Source: Campylobacterales bacterium
GTDB lineage: Bacteria > Campylobacterota > Campylobacteria > Campylobacterales > QNZT01
Reading direction: 5' to 3'
NCBI GenBank assembly: GCA_024278835.1
Contig: JAJRSK010000033.1
Location: 99,809 to 163,808 of the forward strand
Length of the DNA stretch: 64,000 bases
The notes under the pieces: model-generated
Databases searched by the model: none
What the model was told of the DNA's origin: nothing
The model's input: the letters and a program-made list of their open reading frames with translations, nothing else
In this document: one piece after another, positions 63,739 to 64,000 of the stretch
Position numbering within the stretch: position 1 is the first letter of the stretch
Layout: every line of letters starts with the position of its first letter
Position numbers and translations under genes: made by a program

Positions 63739-63889
63739 AATGCCATTAAGTTAAGCGTTTTGAAAAAAATTAAGTGCGGTTCATCTGCACGTGAGCCCTC
63801 TGCTGAAGAAAACTTAGCGTTAGCGTAGACAAAAGAATTTACTTCTTTTGTCGTTGACTTAATGGCATGGGGGGCACAATGCCATTAAG
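63739..63889. mobile_element. Cluster of three ATGCCATTAAG repeats, probable IS ends or remnant
   Basis: AATGCCATTAAG occurs directly at 63739-63750 and 63878-63889. CTTAATGGCAT, inverted, is at 63858-63868 and forms an 11-bp inverted repeat with the third copy across GGGGGGCAC-type sequence. Both direct copies are followed by TAAGC. This looks like terminal inverted repeats of an insertion element whose body is gone; I cannot name the family with certainty. Confidence 0.4.
63828..63852. terminator. Hairpin inside the repeat cluster
   Basis: GACAAAAGAA, loop TTTAC, TTCTTTTGTC: perfect 10-bp stem at 63828-63852. Terminator-like, as often found inside IS ends. From 63890 to 64000 no gene, RNA or further repeat was recognised. 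Confidence 0.4.
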
Positions 63890-64000
63890 CTAAGCCATAA
63901 AAAATATAGATTTGCACCATAAAAAGCGAGTAAAAAGAGAAGATAAAATATCCTCATAAAACCCTGTATGCATGGATTTTATAAGCATTCATAGCCCATA

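Noticed and set aside
63707..63754. Short forward frame MEAILLGTGVAMPLS resembling the start of a metallo-beta-lactamase-fold protein
   Set aside because: Only 15 codons, and its second half is the repeated ATGCCATTAAG sequence; the resemblance may be chance. It could be a gene start cut by an insertion, but no continuation was found.
63771..63800. GTGCGGTTCATCTGCAC stem as a possible group II intron domain V
   Set aside because: No reverse transcriptase, no catalytic AGC triad context and no intron ends; it is more likely part of the IS-like remnant.
1..64000. tRNA or rRNA genes
   Set aside because: No T-arm GGTTCRA with matching acceptor stem and no rRNA landmarks were recognised by eye; a covariance-model search would be decisive.

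Overview
The window comes from a low-GC member of the Campylobacterota (epsilonproteobacteria), most likely a sulfur oxidiser of the Sulfurimonas/Sulfurovum type. The evidence is a complete soxXYZAB set, a UbiX/UbiD pair of the kind used for menaquinone, and gene orders that I recall from Campylobacter jejuni: flgA-ubiX-coaD-tmk-hisS-speA-cysE; ispB-hemA-proS-fxsA-hemC-ubiD; and dus-membrane protein-dksA-rlmH-accD-inositol monophosphatase. No rRNA, tRNA, CRISPR array or intact insertion sequence was seen.

Layout. 1-7849: a dense forward operon (flagellar P-ring chaperone, CoA, dTMP, tRNA-His, polyamine and cysteine genes) lies between two outer-membrane beta-barrel proteins that end in SPOR domains. 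7946-16671: a reverse block for tetrapyrrole, quinone and isoprenoid synthesis plus proS. 16715-28589: reverse housekeeping genes (dus, dksA-like, rlmH, accD, an inositol monophosphatase with a non-standard start codon, gltBD, a ClC channel). 28690-45637: recO, dnaE, a PAS-GGDEF-EAL protein, tyrA, bamA, ppx, ferredoxin, a two-component system, folB, plsY, nadAC and a truncated haemoglobin. 45673-53213: sulfur region with soxXYZAB, a porin, then a cytochrome c-thioredoxin fusion, a periplasmic DsrE-family protein and a duplicated DUF302-type protein. 53356-58281: an MCP and a three-gene signalling set whose stand-alone sensor resembles the MCP sensor. 58375-59445: flhB. 59446-64000: a probable acquired segment, with a transposase remnant and hairpins, then four overlapping reverse genes (three stand-alone PilJ-type periplasmic proteins and a NIT-domain membrane protein with a degenerate kinase-like tail), then a cluster of terminal-repeat-like inverted repeats.

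Two observations stand out. First, the four-gene PilJ/NIT set at 59713-63591 looks like a nitrate/nitrite-type sensing system with an unusual architecture: soluble periplasmic sensor proteins with no output domain of their own next to a receptor whose ATPase-like domain lacks key motifs. Second, the palindrome TATCATGATA occurs about 28 times exactly in the window by my reading, far more than base composition predicts. It occurs both in genes (usually read Ile-Met-Ile) and, disproportionately, between genes, where it is often extended into longer perfect palindromes at convergent gene ends or next to ribosome binding sites. It was not seen in the 59.5-64 kb segment.

Limits: all calls are from reading the sequence by eye. 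Counts and stems were checked by hand, not by program, and family names rest on recognised motifs.
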